Position numbers and translations under genes: made by a program. The notes below the pieces were generated by a model that ran no database searches, was not told where the DNA came from, and saw only the letters and a program-made list of their open reading frames with translations. 41,588 nt of DNA from an uncultured Caulobacterales bacterium (GTDB lineage Bacteria; Pseudomonadota; Alphaproteobacteria; Caulobacterales; Caulobacteraceae), in assembly GCA_903874895.1 (NCBI GenBank), contig CAIQUG010000058.1:1-41588 (forward strand), read 5' to 3'. The first letter of the stretch is position 1. The number at the start of each line of letters is the position of its first letter. This document shows positions 16,420 to 25,826 of the stretch, in pieces.

Positions 16420-18135
16420 ATGTCAAATGCCCAGGTCCATTTCGAACTCTTCATCCGGCGCAATGCCGCGGATGGCTGGACCCTGCACCTCGCCAGCGAG
16501 GACCGGCAGTCCTGCCTCGACACCGCCAAGGAGTTGATGGGGAGCCGCAAGGCCATCGCCGTGCGGGTCAGCAAGGAAACCCTGGACGAGGAGACCCGGG
16601 GGTACCGCTCTGCCGTGATCCTGTCCGAAGGGATGGTGGAGATCGTCAAGGCGAAGCGCCCAAGGCTCGAAGACGAAACACCCCTGTGTGTCGCTCCGGC
16701 GGATCTTTACACGGTCCACGCCCGGGATGTCATCAATCGCCTGCTCGAGGGCTGGCTCCGCCGCAAGACCGTGACGGCCTTCGAGCTTCTGCACCGCCCG
16801 GATCTGGTGGAACAGCTGGATGCATCGGGGGTCGAGATCCAGCACGCCATCCAGAAGATCGCCATTCCCGAGGCCCAGGCCCGGGGCATCTCGGTCCACC
16901 AGCTGATCCGCGGGTTCCAGACCCTGGTGGAGCAGGCAGTCGAGCGGGTGATCAAGGACGGCCGCAAGAAGACCTTCGCCCAGATCACCCCGGCGAGCTT
17001 CCCCGACGTGCTGGTCGCGCTCCAGGACCATCCGGATCGCAGCTACCTGCTGGGCGGCGGTGTCGCCCATTATCTGGGTGCCGCCACCAACTGGCCGGAC
17101 AAGCTGGGCCGTCTGCTGGACCTCGCGGACGCCGCCCCGGCCATGGGCAAGGGCCGCGCCATAGCCTTCTTCGTTCTGGAGCAGGTTCTGACGGAGATGC
17201 TGAGCTCACGGCCTGCCATGACCGCATTCCTCAGTCCCGCCAAGGATCTCGGGGCCCAGCTGGGGGCCATGGTCCGCCTGGCCGCCGATGACATCGTGGA
17301 GGCCGTGTCCCGCGCCGACCCGCAGATCCAGACCCTGATCCCGCGCCTGGAGGGCCAGACGGCCCGGCTGGGGGCGCACCTTGCCGGCGACGCCTTCATG
17401 ACGGTGCGCATGACCGTCATCAAGCGCGTCATCCAGGAACTGTCCGGGCCCCGCAGGTTGCGGCCGGATGATGCGCAGGGAGAGATCAACATCCTGCGCG
17501 CCCTGGCCATGAGCCTGTCCGCCGCCTCCGGACGGCTGGTGGGCCTCGAGGATGTGGAAGCCGCCGTGACCGAACGGTCCCGCGGCCTGGTGACCGCCGA
17601 TTTCGTGAACAGCTTCCTGCAGACCTCCACCACCGCCCTCGCCGAGGCCGCGGCGCTGGTGCGGCTGGCGGACAATGTCACCGGCCCCAACAACAAGCGG
17701 GAGGCCGCCCGCTGGGTCGCCTCCATCGTCGGTGCCCTGAAATTCGAGCGAGAGCTTCGCTCGACCCCGGAGTCGCCGCTGTCCAAGCTACAGACCCTGG
17801 CCGACCTGCAACGCTCCCTGCGCAAGGCCGGGCTGACGGAAAGCGATGCCCTCGCCTCGATCAGCAAGATCGGTGAAATCGGCGCGCTGGTCGAGGCCGA
17901 TGTGAAGCTGATCCAGGCGGTCTCGCGGTCACCGGCCCCGCCGATCCAGAGGCTGGTGATCCTGCTCCGCATGGCGTCGGGAGACACGGCACCGCTCGGG
18001 CCCTGCGCCGACCGGGCCAAGGCGGAGGTGCTGCGGCAGCTGCGCACGCCGGAGGTCCGGTCTGCCCTGGCGGCCTCTCCGCAGCAGTTCGACCAGGTCC
18101 GCGGCCTGATGACCGCCATGGGACTGGCCGCCTGA
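16420..18135 (+). CDS. Unknown 571-residue helical protein, possible CtrA target
   Basis: I do not recognise this protein. It begins with about 75 residues of mixed strands and helices (VHFELFIRRNAADGWTLHLA), then is almost wholly helical. There is no signal peptide or membrane helix, so it is probably cytoplasmic. The N-terminal part resembles a small ferredoxin-like module. The rest may be a helical scaffold. GGAG lies close before the ATG, and the CtrA-type box is just upstream. It is convergent with kup, 18 bases apart. Its position beside chvI and the box suggests a cell-cycle or envelope-linked role, but this is inference only. Confidence 0.82.
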   Translation: MSNAQVHFELFIRRNAADGWTLHLASEDRQSCLDTAKELMGSRKAIAVRVSKETLDEETRGYRSAVILSEGMVEIVKAKRPRLEDETPLCVAPADLYTVHARDVINRLLEGWLRRKTVTAFELLHRPDLVEQLDASGVEIQHAIQKIAIPEAQARGISVHQLIRGFQTLVEQAVERVIKDGRKKTFAQITPASFPDVLVALQDHPDRSYLLGGGVAHYLGAATNWPDKLGRLLDLADAAPAMGKGRAIAFFVLEQVLTEMLSSRPAMTAFLSPAKDLGAQLGAMVRLAADDIVEAVSRADPQIQTLIPRLEGQTARLGAHLAGDAFMTVRMTVIKRVIQELSGPRRLRPDDAQGEINILRALAMSLSAASGRLVGLEDVEAAVTERSRGLVTADFVNSFLQTSTTALAEAAALVRLADNVTGPNNKREAARWVASIVGALKFERELRSTPESPLSKLQTLADLQRSLRKAGLTESDALASISKIGEIGALVEADVKLIQAVSRSPAPPIQRLVILLRMASGDTAPLGPCADRAKAEVLRQLRTPEVRSALAASPQQFDQVRGLMTAMGLAA

Positions 18136-18153
18136 CGGAACGACAGCCCGCGG

Positions 18154-20229
18154 TCAGACCGTGACCTGGGCCCCGAGCTCCACCACGCGGCCTGGCGGAA
18201 TGCGGAAGAAGTCCGTCGGGTTGGCCGCGTTGCGCATCAGGAAGATATAGATCTTGTCCTGCCACATGGGCATGCCGGACTGGGCCGACGGCACCACTGA
18301 CCGCCGCCCCAGGAAGAAGGACGTCGCCATGATGTCGAACTTCAGCCCGTGCTTGCGGCACAGCCCCAGGGCCTTGGGAACATTCGGGCTTTCCATGAAG
18401 CCGTAGCTGATCACCAGCTTCTTGAAGTCGTCGCTGACCGGTTCGATCCGGATCCGGTCAATTTCCGGCACCCGGGGCGTTTCGGCGGTCAGCACGGTCA
18501 GGATGATGTTCTTCTCATGCAACACCTTGTTGTGCTTGAGATTGTGCATCAGGGCCACCGGTGCCACGTCGGGGTCGGAGGTCAGAAAGATGGCCGTCCC
18601 CGGCACCCGATGCGGCGGCCGCGCGCGGAGCATGTCGATCAGGTCGGTCAGCGGCACCGAATCCCGGCGGGTCTTCTCCGTGAGGATCTGCGTGCCGCGC
18701 ACCCAGGTGGCGATGATGGTGAACAGGATCCCGCCCATGGTCAGGGGCAGCCAGCCCCCCGTGGCGATCTTCAGCCCGTTGGCGAACAGGAACACGCAGT
18801 CGAGGCTGATGAGGGGCGCGCACAGGGCCCAGCCCATCCAGCGACTCCAGCCCCACATGTGGCGAACGACGATATAGGCGAGGATGGTGGTCACCAGCAT
18901 GGTCCCGGTGACCGCCAGCCCATAGGCATCGGACAGGTTGTCGGAGTTCTGGAACACCAGCACCAGGGCCAGGACACCCAGCATGAGAAGGCTGTTGATC
19001 TGGGGGATGAAGATCTGGCCGGACTGGGTTTCCGACGTGCGGCGGACGTCCATCCGCGGCAGAAGGCCCAGCTGGATGGCCTGCTGGGACAGGGAGTAGG
19101 CGCCGGTGATCACGGCCTGGCTGGCAATGGCCGAGGCGAACACCGCCAGCAGCACCAGGGGCAGCCGGAAGACCGGCGGACACATGACGAAGAACCAGTC
19201 CTGGCTCTCGAAGGCCACGCCGTGGGCCCGGGCCTCTGCCAGGGTATGCAGGGCATAGGCCCCCTGGCCCAGATAGTTCAGCGCCAGCGCCGGGAGCACC
19301 AGGAAGAGCCAGGAGGCCTGGATCGGCCAGCGCCCGAAATGGCCCATGTCGGCGTACAGGGCCTCGGCCCCGGTGACCGTCAGGAATACCGAGCCCAGCA
19401 CCAGCAGGCCGACAATCCCGTGCTTCAGAAGGAACGCCACGGCGAAGTGCGGGCTCAGCGCCAGGAACACCTTCGGCGAATCCGCGATGTGCACGACGCC
19501 GAGGGTCGCGATGGTGAAGAACCAGACCACCATGACCGGCCCGAACAGCTTGGCGACATTGGCCGTGCCCCGGGACTGGATCAGGAACAGGCCGATCAGG
19601 ATGAAGAACGAGGCGAAGGTGATGAACTTCGGACTGGCGACATTGGCGAGGCCCGGCACGTCGTGCAGTCCCTGGAAGGCTCCCAGCACCGAGATGGCCG
19701 GAGTGATGATGCTGTCGCCATAGAAGAGGGCCGCGCCCACCACCCCGAGCACGAACACGAGGCGGGTTCGCTGTCCCAGCGCCCGGCCGGCCAGGGCCAT
19801 GAGCGACAGCACCCCGCCCTCGCCCTTGTTGTCGGCACGCATGACGAACAGAACGTATTTGACGGTCACCACCAGGAAGAGGGCCCACAGGGCCATGGAG
19901 ACCACGCCGAGGATCGAATCGTCGGTCATCCGGTCCTTGGCGGCCTGCACCATGGCGGCCTGGAAGGCATAGAGCGGGCTGGTTCCGATATCGCCGAAGA
20001 CCACCCCGACCGATCCGAGGGCCAGTCCCATGACCTTGGCGTTGAACAGGCCGCCTGACTTGCCACCCGGCCCGTGCCCGTTCCCGTGACCCTGGAGGTC
20101 ATCATGGCCGGCCACCGGCAAAGACCCCTCCGGCGGCGCGGCGCAGGCGTCCCCGCCCGAGCCGGACTGCGAGGTGTCGACGTCAGGCGCGCCCTCGACC
20201 GAAGCAGCGCCAGAGGGCGTGGCAGCCAT
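18154..20229 (-). CDS. kup: Potassium uptake protein Kup
   Basis: A potassium-proton symporter of the Kup/HAK/KT family, 691 residues with about twelve membrane helices. The hallmark GDIGTSPLYAF is at residues 79-89. Other conserved parts are DNKGEGG, YGDSIITPAISVLG, and GTANVAKLFGPVMVVWF. The soluble C-terminal domain follows after about residue 510. Start MAATPSG at 20229 has GGAGG 6 bases upstream; the longer open frame is not needed. Compared with E. coli Kup (about 622 residues), it has an extra hydrophilic N-terminal tail of about 60 residues rich in Gly, Ser and His. Confidence 0.96.
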   Translation of the reverse strand: MAATPSGAASVEGAPDVDTSQSGSGGDACAAPPEGSLPVAGHDDLQGHGNGHGPGGKSGGLFNAKVMGLALGSVGVVFGDIGTSPLYAFQAAMVQAAKDRMTDDSILGVVSMALWALFLVVTVKYVLFVMRADNKGEGGVLSLMALAGRALGQRTRLVFVLGVVGAALFYGDSIITPAISVLGAFQGLHDVPGLANVASPKFITFASFFILIGLFLIQSRGTANVAKLFGPVMVVWFFTIATLGVVHIADSPKVFLALSPHFAVAFLLKHGIVGLLVLGSVFLTVTGAEALYADMGHFGRWPIQASWLFLVLPALALNYLGQGAYALHTLAEARAHGVAFESQDWFFVMCPPVFRLPLVLLAVFASAIASQAVITGAYSLSQQAIQLGLLPRMDVRRTSETQSGQIFIPQINSLLMLGVLALVLVFQNSDNLSDAYGLAVTGTMLVTTILAYIVVRHMWGWSRWMGWALCAPLISLDCVFLFANGLKIATGGWLPLTMGGILFTIIATWVRGTQILTEKTRRDSVPLTDLIDMLRARPPHRVPGTAIFLTSDPDVAPVALMHNLKHNKVLHEKNIILTVLTAETPRVPEIDRIRIEPVSDDFKKLVISYGFMESPNVPKALGLCRKHGLKFDIMATSFFLGRRSVVPSAQSGMPMWQDKIYIFLMRNAANPTDFFRIPPGRVVELGAQVTV

Positions 20230-20459
20230 GAAAGTCCTCCGAAACCAGGTTTGGACCTGGCGATTTCCCGCCGTCCCCGCCCCCGGGATGAGGATCGGAG
20301 CGGGGCAGCAAAGGCGGCGCGGGATACTCCCTTTTTCAGACCTGTTCAATGCCGCAGACGTCGGGGGCAGATGCTGGTCTCAGAAAGGAGGGCCCGCCGG
20401 AACGATTGAATGATATGCCAAAGGTCTTAAGTCATTGGTCGATACCCTGCGAACGAGAG

Positions 20460-20879
20460 ATGTCTGACAGCCAACGCTTCCCCGTCGCCGCCCATGCGCT
20501 GGCCTATCTGGCGCACATGGATGCCTATGGGCCGGAGCGTGCCGTCTCCAGCGCAGCCCTGGCCGCATCCATGCCGACCAACCCGGTGGTGGTCCGACGG
20601 GTGACCGCCCTTCTGGCCCGTGCCGGACTGATCGGAACCCGGACCGGGGCTTCCGGAGGAGCCTGGCTGCTGCGCCGGCCGGACGACATCCGCCTGGGCG
20701 AGGTGCTCAAGGCCGTGAACGGCTTCGCCCATCTCGGCTGCCCGCCGCCCGGTGCCAAGGGGTGCCCCGTGGGCGAGCGGATTCCCCGCCAGGTGTCCCG
20801 TGCCATCGCTGCCGCCGACCAGGCTGCGACAGAGCGGCTCGACGGCTTCACCGTCGCGGACCTGCTGCGCGAAATCTGA
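20460..20879 (+). CDS. Rrf2 family transcriptional regulator
   Basis: A 139-residue winged-helix regulator of the Rrf2 family. The DNA-binding helices read VSSAALAASMPTNPVVVRRVTALLARAGLI, with the wing at RTGASGGAWLLR. Only two Cys (CPPPGAKGC) stand in the region where IscR and NsrR carry three, so it is probably not a normal Fe-S sensor and is closer to YwnA-like members. GAGAG precedes the ATG. It lies just before the flavodoxin-like gene and a perfect inverted repeat sits between them, suggesting that it controls that gene. Confidence 0.87.
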   Translation: MSDSQRFPVAAHALAYLAHMDAYGPERAVSSAALAASMPTNPVVVRRVTALLARAGLIGTRTGASGGAWLLRRPDDIRLGEVLKAVNGFAHLGCPPPGAKGCPVGERIPRQVSRAIAAADQAATERLDGFTVADLLREI

Positions 20880-20934
20880 CACGTTTTGCCGCTCTGCGGG
20901 ACTTGAACCCGGCCACAATTCTCCCAGATATCTG

Positions 20935-20955
20935 AAACCGCAACTGTTGCGGTTT
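20935..20955. repeat. Perfect 9-bp inverted repeat, candidate operator or terminator
   Basis: AAACCGCAA, spacer CTG and TTGCGGTTT form a perfect 21-base palindrome. It starts 55 bases after the Rrf2 stop and ends 40 bases before the flavodoxin-like ATG. That position and symmetry fit an operator for the Rrf2 protein. The A- and T-rich flanks would also let it act as a short bidirectional terminator. Confidence 0.6.
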
Positions 20956-20995
20956 TAGAATGGCCGGTTGCGCCGGCTGCTCCGAGGAGATCGCC

Positions 20996-21577
20996 ATGAC
21001 GACTGTCGCAATCGTTTATCATTCCGGCTACGGCCACACCGCCGTGGTCGCAGAGCATGTGGCCAAGGGCGTGACCGAGGCCGGGGCCGAGGCCCGCCTG
21101 CTTCGGATCACCGGTGCCGACCAGGACATGGCGCCCCTTCTGGACGGCATTGCCGACGCGGATGCGGTGATCTTCGGCGCGCCGACCTACATGGGCGGAG
21201 CGTCCGCGCCGTTCAAAGTCTTTGCCGACGCCAGTTCCAAGGCCTGGTTCACCCATGCCTGGAAGGACAAGCTGGCCGCGGGCTTCACCAACTCTCTCAG
21301 CCTCTCCGGCGACAAGCTTTCGACCCTCGCGTACTTCTCGGTCCTGGCCGCGCAGCACGGGATGGTCTGGGTATCCACCGGACTCATGCCCGGCGCGGCC
21401 CTCGGCGATGTCACGGTCGACGGCGTCAACCGCGTCGGGTCGTCGCTGGGTCTGATGACCCAGTCCGACAATGCCGCACCGGACGTCACGCCCGGAGCCG
21501 GCGACAGGAAGACCGCAGAGCTGTTCGGCGGCCGGGTCGCCGAAGCGGCGAAGCGCTGGAACCGCGGCGCCGCCTGA
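20996..21577 (+). CDS. Flavodoxin-like NAD(P)H:quinone oxidoreductase family protein
   Basis: A 193-residue flavodoxin-fold protein related to WrbA/NQO-type reductases. The FMN phosphate loop is YHSGYGHT (8-15). The second FMN-binding loop is APTYMGG (about 62-68). The third conserved block, FTNSLSLSGDK, starts near residue 99. The product probably uses NAD(P)H to reduce quinones by two electrons, which protects against redox stress. ATG at 20996 has GAGGAG upstream and gives a normal family start (MTTVAIVYHS). It follows the Rrf2 gene and the inverted repeat. Confidence 0.87.
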   Translation: MTTVAIVYHSGYGHTAVVAEHVAKGVTEAGAEARLLRITGADQDMAPLLDGIADADAVIFGAPTYMGGASAPFKVFADASSKAWFTHAWKDKLAAGFTNSLSLSGDKLSTLAYFSVLAAQHGMVWVSTGLMPGAALGDVTVDGVNRVGSSLGLMTQSDNAAPDVTPGAGDRKTAELFGGRVAEAAKRWNRGAA

Positions 21578-21683
21578 CCCCACGAAAGGCGACGCCAGAC
21601 AGAATGCCGAGCTTGACAGGGCGACGTGTCCGGCCAATCTCCCCCCGATGCCGCCGGCTCCTGGGCATCATCAGGGAGTGTCC

Positions 21684-22481
21684 ATGACCCGTCGTCTCTG
21701 CCTCGTCACCGGTGCGTCGGCCGGGATCGGAAAGGCGTTTGCCCACGTCTATGCCAGCCATGGCTATGACGTCTTCCTCACGGCGCGCCGGGCGGACCGA
21801 CTGGAGCTGCTGGCGTCGGAAATCCGCCTGCGCCATGGGGTCGAGGCCTTCGTGGCCACGGCGGACCTGGCAGAGGCCGGTGCCGTGGACAAGCTCCTGG
21901 CCGCCGTCGCCGCCGAGGGCCGGGACATCGACGCCCTGGTGAACAATGCGGGCTACGGCCTTGCCGGGGCCTATGCCCAGACCAGCTGGAGCGACCAGCA
22001 GGCGTTCCTGCAGGTCATGACCGTCGCCCCGGCGGAGCTGGCGCACAAGGTCCTGCCCGGCATGCTGGAGCGGCGGTTCGGCCGGATCGTCAATGTGGCG
22101 TCCCTGGCGGGGCTGGTCCCCGGTTCGGCGGGGCATACCCTGTACGGCGCCGTGAAAGCCCTGCTGGTGCGCTTTTCCCAGAGCCTGCATCTGGAGACGC
22201 AGGGGACCGGCGTGCATGTCACCGCCCTTTGCCCCGGCTTCACCTATTCCGAGTTTCATGACGTCAACGGCACGCGAGACGCCATGAACGGCCTGCCCGC
22301 CTGGCTGTGGCTCGGTGCGGACGAAGTCGCCGCCATCGGCTACGAGGCAGCCGAGGCCAACCGTGCCGTCTCCGTCAGCGGCTCGCCCAACAAGGCCATC
22401 GCTGCCCTGGCCAAGATCCTGCCCGATGACTGGGCCCTGGCGGTCATGGCCCGCCAGTCCCGCCGCTTCCGCCGGATCTGA
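21684..22481 (+). CDS. Short-chain dehydrogenase/reductase
   Basis: A 265-residue classical SDR. The cofactor motif is TGASAGIG (9-16), with ARRADRL after strand 2 suggesting NADPH. NNAG is at about residue 90 and the catalytic Tyr/Lys are Y154/K158 in YGAVK. The start at 21684 (MTRRLCLVTG) has GGGAG upstream. It lies 106 bases after the flavodoxin-like gene on the same strand and may share its transcript. Its C-terminal region is hydrophobic in places (LPAWLWLG). The substrate is not predictable; related proteins act on lipids or small ketones. Confidence 0.87.
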   Translation: MTRRLCLVTGASAGIGKAFAHVYASHGYDVFLTARRADRLELLASEIRLRHGVEAFVATADLAEAGAVDKLLAAVAAEGRDIDALVNNAGYGLAGAYAQTSWSDQQAFLQVMTVAPAELAHKVLPGMLERRFGRIVNVASLAGLVPGSAGHTLYGAVKALLVRFSQSLHLETQGTGVHVTALCPGFTYSEFHDVNGTRDAMNGLPAWLWLGADEVAAIGYEAAEANRAVSVSGSPNKAIAALAKILPDDWALAVMARQSRRFRRI

Positions 22482-22489
22482 GTGGCGTC

Positions 22490-22966
22490 CTAGGGCAGGG
22501 CGGCCCCGCGGGCATAGGCCCAGGACTGGATCTTCCAGCCGTCCGCGGCCTTGACCAGGGCAAAGGTGAAGGTCCCGGCGTTCTTCAGCTGGCCGTCCTT
22601 GGTCTTGAAGGTGATGACGCTGGGGGCCACCACATAGGCGTGGTCGCCGTTCACTTCGGCGAGGCTGGGATCGTTGATCTGCACGGCCCCGCTGATCACG
22701 CCCTTGGATGCGGCGAACTTGGCGAAGTCCCCGCCCCAGCCCAGGATGGCGGACGGTCCGGACCAGCTGTAGGGCGCGAACTCGTCAAGGATGATCGGGC
22801 TGGCCACGTGGGCGCCGGCGATCTTGGCCGGGGCATTGGCGTTGAAGCCCTCCGTCAGCTGCTTGATCGGGGCCAGCACGGCGGGATCGACGGCCGTGTC
22901 CGCCAGGGCCAGGACAGGGCTCGCCAGCAGGGTGCCTGCCAAAGCGACGGCGGTGATGATCTTCAT
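22490..22966 (-). CDS. Secreted NTF2-like (SnoaL/DUF4440-type) protein
   Basis: A 158-residue protein with a signal peptide at residues 1-22 (MKIITAVALAGTLLASPVLALA) and a single NTF2-like domain. The domain shows an N-terminal helix (IKQLTEGFNANAPAKIAGAH), then strands ending in FTFALVKAADGWKIQSWAYA, the usual end of SnoaL/DUF4440 proteins. It is periplasmic. The fold binds small ligands but activity cannot be read from sequence. Start chosen at the Met before the hydrophobic stretch; the upstream part of the frame lacks protein character. It is convergent with the SDR gene, 8 bases apart. Confidence 0.8.
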   Translation of the reverse strand: MKIITAVALAGTLLASPVLALADTAVDPAVLAPIKQLTEGFNANAPAKIAGAHVASPIILDEFAPYSWSGPSAILGWGGDFAKFAASKGVISGAVQINDPSLAEVNGDHAYVVAPSVITFKTKDGQLKNAGTFTFALVKAADGWKIQSWAYARGAALP

Positions 22967-23039
22967 GGGCGGCCTCCCAGCCATTCTGCAAATCGTTGGT
23001 CCCATGACAGCACGGGCATCCGCCGCAGGCAATCGCGGC

Positions 23040-23474
23040 TCAGTGCAGCCACAGGCCGAAGCCCACCGACGCGACGGTGAGCGCCGCGAGACCCGCCAGG
23101 TCCAGGGCCCGGGTGACAGGCCCCACCACCGGCACCGGCTTGCCCGAGGCCAGCCGCAGCTCCCGTGCCAGCAGGAACAGGGGGAAGGTGACGCTGATGG
23201 CGATGGCGAAGGCCAGCACGATGTAGGCCCAGACGAACCGGACGCCGACCTTGCGCGCCTCTCCCACCATCCAGACGGCGGCGGCGAGCAGGAACAGGCC
23301 GAGGTCGATGGCGAAGGAACGGCTGGCGGGATTGACCTTCAGGTCCGGCAGGAAGCTGCCGCCCCCGTGGGCTCCCGGTCCGAAATAGGCGAGGTTCTCG
23401 CTCCAGGTGCCATAGAAGGCGGCCAGCGCGACGACGGCATAGAAGACGCACAACAGGCGCGATCCGAGTGTCAT
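23040..23474 (-). CDS. DUF2834 membrane protein
   Basis: A 144-residue membrane protein with four hydrophobic helices (about 5-25, 55-72, 80-102 and 120-143). The pattern, including EARKVGVRFVWAYIVLAFAI and FPLFLLARELRL, matches the DUF2834 family. Function unknown. It lies upstream of the NTF2-like gene on the same strand with a 73-base gap. The 130 bases between it and lysK (23475-23604) hold the two promoters and nothing else I can identify. Confidence 0.8.
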   Translation of the reverse strand: MTLGSRLLCVFYAVVALAAFYGTWSENLAYFGPGAHGGGSFLPDLKVNPASRSFAIDLGLFLLAAAVWMVGEARKVGVRFVWAYIVLAFAIAISVTFPLFLLARELRLASGKPVPVVGPVTRALDLAGLAALTVASVGFGLWLH

Positions 23475-23604
23475 GGGCAGCCCCTTCCCCAGCGAGACCG
23501 CCCGAGGCTATCCGATCCCGACGGGCCACGCCATGGCATCGACTGCCGCCGCCGCGGGCACAGCATGATTGACCCGGGCGCTGTCCCGCTCTAACCCGCA
23601 AGCC

Positions 23605-25287
23605 ATGTTGCAAGGTCTCTCCACCCTCGCCCGGGACGCCCGCTCCTGGCCCTTCGAACAGGCGCGCGCCCTCCTGGCGCGAATCGTCTCCGTCCGGTTG
23701 TCCGACCCTGCCGAGCGTGAGGCGGCTACGGCCCTCCTCGCCGCCGGCGCGGTGGCGGATGCCGTGGGGCGCTTCCCTGCCCTTGCCGCCCATCCGGTGA
23801 CGTTCGAGACGGGCTACGGCCCCTCCGGCCTGCCGCATATCGGCACCTTCGGCGAGGTGGTCCGCACGACCATGGTGCGCAACGCCTTCCGGGCCCTGAC
23901 CGAGGATGCGATCCCCACCGAGATGCTGTGCGTCAGCGACGACATGGACGGCATGCGCAAGGTGCCGGACAATGTCCCCAATCCCGAGGCGCTGGCGGCC
24001 TATCTGCAAAGGCCCCTCACCGACGTCCCCGATCCCTTCGGCACGCATGCGGGCTTCGCCCAGCACAACAACGCCCGGCTGCGCGGCTTCCTCGACAGCT
24101 TCGGCTTCGACTACAGCTTCCGCTCGGCCACCGAGCTCTACCGCTCCGGCGTCTATGACGCGACCCTGCGGCGGGCCCTGGAACGCTATGACCAGATCAT
24201 GGCCGTGATGCTGCCGACCCTGGGGCCGGAGCGCCGGGCCACCTACAGCCCTTTCCTGCCGGTCTCCCCCTCCACCGGACGGGTGCTCTATGTGCCGATG
24301 AAGGCCACGGACCCAGTGGCTGGAACCGTGACCTTCGATGACGAGGACGGAACGGAGGTGACGCTGCCGGTCACCGGCGGCCAGGTGAAGCTGCAGTGGA
24401 AGCCGGACTTCGGCATGCGCTGGGCCGCACTGGGCGTCGATTTCGAGATGTTCGGCAAGGACCATCAGACCAATGGTCCGGTCTATTCGAAGATCTGCCG
24501 CATCCTGGGTGCGGAACCGCCCCTGCAGTTCGTCTACGAGCTGTTCCTGGACGACAAGGGGGAGAAGATCTCCAAGTCCAAGGGCAACGGCATCTCCGTG
24601 GAACAGTGGCTGAAGTATGCCCCGCAGGAGAGCCTGTCCCTCTACAACTTCCAGAAGCCCAGGGTGGCGAAGAAGCTCTATTTCGACGTGATCCCCCGGG
24701 CCGTGGACGAGTATCTGACCTTCCTCGACAACTACCCCGGGGAAGACCCCGGCGCGCAGCTCGACAATCCGGTCTGGCACATCCATGACGGCGCGCCCCC
24801 GGCCGGCGGATCACCGGTCAGCTTCGGCCTGATGCTGAACCTGGTCAGCGCGGCCAACGCGTCGGACACGGAGATCCTGTGGGGCTTCCTGTCCCGCTAC
24901 GTGCCGGGCGCGACGCCCCAGAGTCAGCCTCTGCTGGACAAGCTGGCGGGCTATGCGCTGGCCTATTACGAGGACTTCGTCCGGCCGACCAAGACCTACC
25001 GCGCGCCCACCGACACGGAACGGTCGGCCATGGTCGACCTGGTGGCCCGCTTCCGCGCCCTGCCCGCGGACACCATGGACGGCGAGGTCATACAGAACGA
25101 GGTCTATGCGGCGGGCAAGGCGGCGGGCTTCGAGCCCCTGCGCGCCTGGTTCCAGGCCCTGTACGAGGTCCTGCTGGGCCAGACCCAGGGACCGCGGTTT
25201 GGTTCCTTCGCCGCCATCTACGGCCTCGACCGCACCATCGCCCTGATCGAGCGTGCCCTCGCCGGGGACGACCTCAGCGCCGGCTGA
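23605..25287 (+). CDS. lysS: Lysine--tRNA ligase, class I
   Basis: A class I lysyl-tRNA synthetase (LysK type), 560 residues, which charges tRNA-Lys. The class I signatures are present: [13 protein letters not shown] with the HIGH-like block at H78, and KISKS at 321-325. A helical anticodon-binding part fills the C-terminal third. It is unrelated in fold to the class II LysRS of E. coli, and is common in archaea and many alphaproteobacteria. ATG at 23605 ([17 protein letters not shown]) gives a normal start; no clear ribosome binding site is seen, so the mRNA may be leaderless. Its end lies 3 bases from the convergent QueD-like gene. Confidence 0.94.
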   Translation: MLQGLSTLARDARSWPFEQARALLARIVSVRLSDPAEREAATALLAAGAVADAVGRFPALAAHPVTFETGYGPSGLPHIGTFGEVVRTTMVRNAFRALTEDAIPTEMLCVSDDMDGMRKVPDNVPNPEALAAYLQRPLTDVPDPFGTHAGFAQHNNARLRGFLDSFGFDYSFRSATELYRSGVYDATLRRALERYDQIMAVMLPTLGPERRATYSPFLPVSPSTGRVLYVPMKATDPVAGTVTFDDEDGTEVTLPVTGGQVKLQWKPDFGMRWAALGVDFEMFGKDHQTNGPVYSKICRILGAEPPLQFVYELFLDDKGEKISKSKGNGISVEQWLKYAPQESLSLYNFQKPRVAKKLYFDVIPRAVDEYLTFLDNYPGEDPGAQLDNPVWHIHDGAPPAGGSPVSFGLMLNLVSAANASDTEILWGFLSRYVPGATPQSQPLLDKLAGYALAYYEDFVRPTKTYRAPTDTERSAMVDLVARFRALPADTMDGEVIQNEVYAAGKAAGFEPLRAWFQALYEVLLGQTQGPRFGSFAAIYGLDRTIALIERALAGDDLSAG

Positions 25288-25290
25288 ACC

Positions 25291-25725
25291 CTAGCTTCGG
25301 CGCCACAGGGCCCAGCAGTTCGGAGTCTCCCACAGCTTGATCGCCTCGAGCGTGATGCCATGGGGGGCGAGCAGGTCGGGAATGATCCGGGCCAGCTCCT
25401 CCACCAGCCCCTCCGCCGTCGGCGCACCGTCCAGCCAGTAGACCGGGCGACCCATGGAGGCGTTCAGCTCGGCAATGGCCGCGACCTGCGGGTCGGCACG
25501 GCTGAACACGGCGGTGTGGTCGAAGTTCGCGTCGATCCAGGCCCCCACCACCGACTTCAGCACGCCGAAATCGACGATGCGGCCCAGGGCGTCCATCTGG
25601 GGCCCGCTGACCTCCACCTCGGCCACATACCGGTGGCCGTGGATCGCCTTGCAGGCGCCCTCGTGTCCCGGGATGCGGTGGGCGGCATCCCACTCGAAAC
25701 GGCGGGAAATGGTGATGACAGGCAT
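25291..25725 (-). CDS. queD: 6-pyruvoyl-tetrahydropterin synthase/QueD family protein
   Basis: A 144-residue T-fold enzyme. The zinc ligands are H16 (DAAHRIPGH), H29 and H31 (CKAIHGHRY). The catalytic Cys is C25, in the C-x3-HGH arrangement of QueD and PTPS. QueD turns 7,8-dihydroneopterin triphosphate into 6-carboxytetrahydropterin for queuosine; PTPS makes a related pterin. No other queuosine genes are near. Instead, FolM-like and FolB genes lie divergently next door, so a pterin role is also possible. The symbol reflects the usual annotation, not a tested activity. Confidence 0.87.
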   Translation of the reverse strand: MPVITISRRFEWDAAHRIPGHEGACKAIHGHRYVAEVEVSGPQMDALGRIVDFGVLKSVVGAWIDANFDHTAVFSRADPQVAAIAELNASMGRPVYWLDGAPTAEGLVEELARIIPDLLAPHGITLEAIKLWETPNCWALWRRS

Positions 25726-25826
25726 GGGTCCGCCCAGGAAAATCGTCGGAGGGGTGAGGTTGGCGGCTGGCGCTAGACCATATTCATGCGCATTTGTCGA
25801 CCTTTGCGGATCGGGAGCAGACGGGA

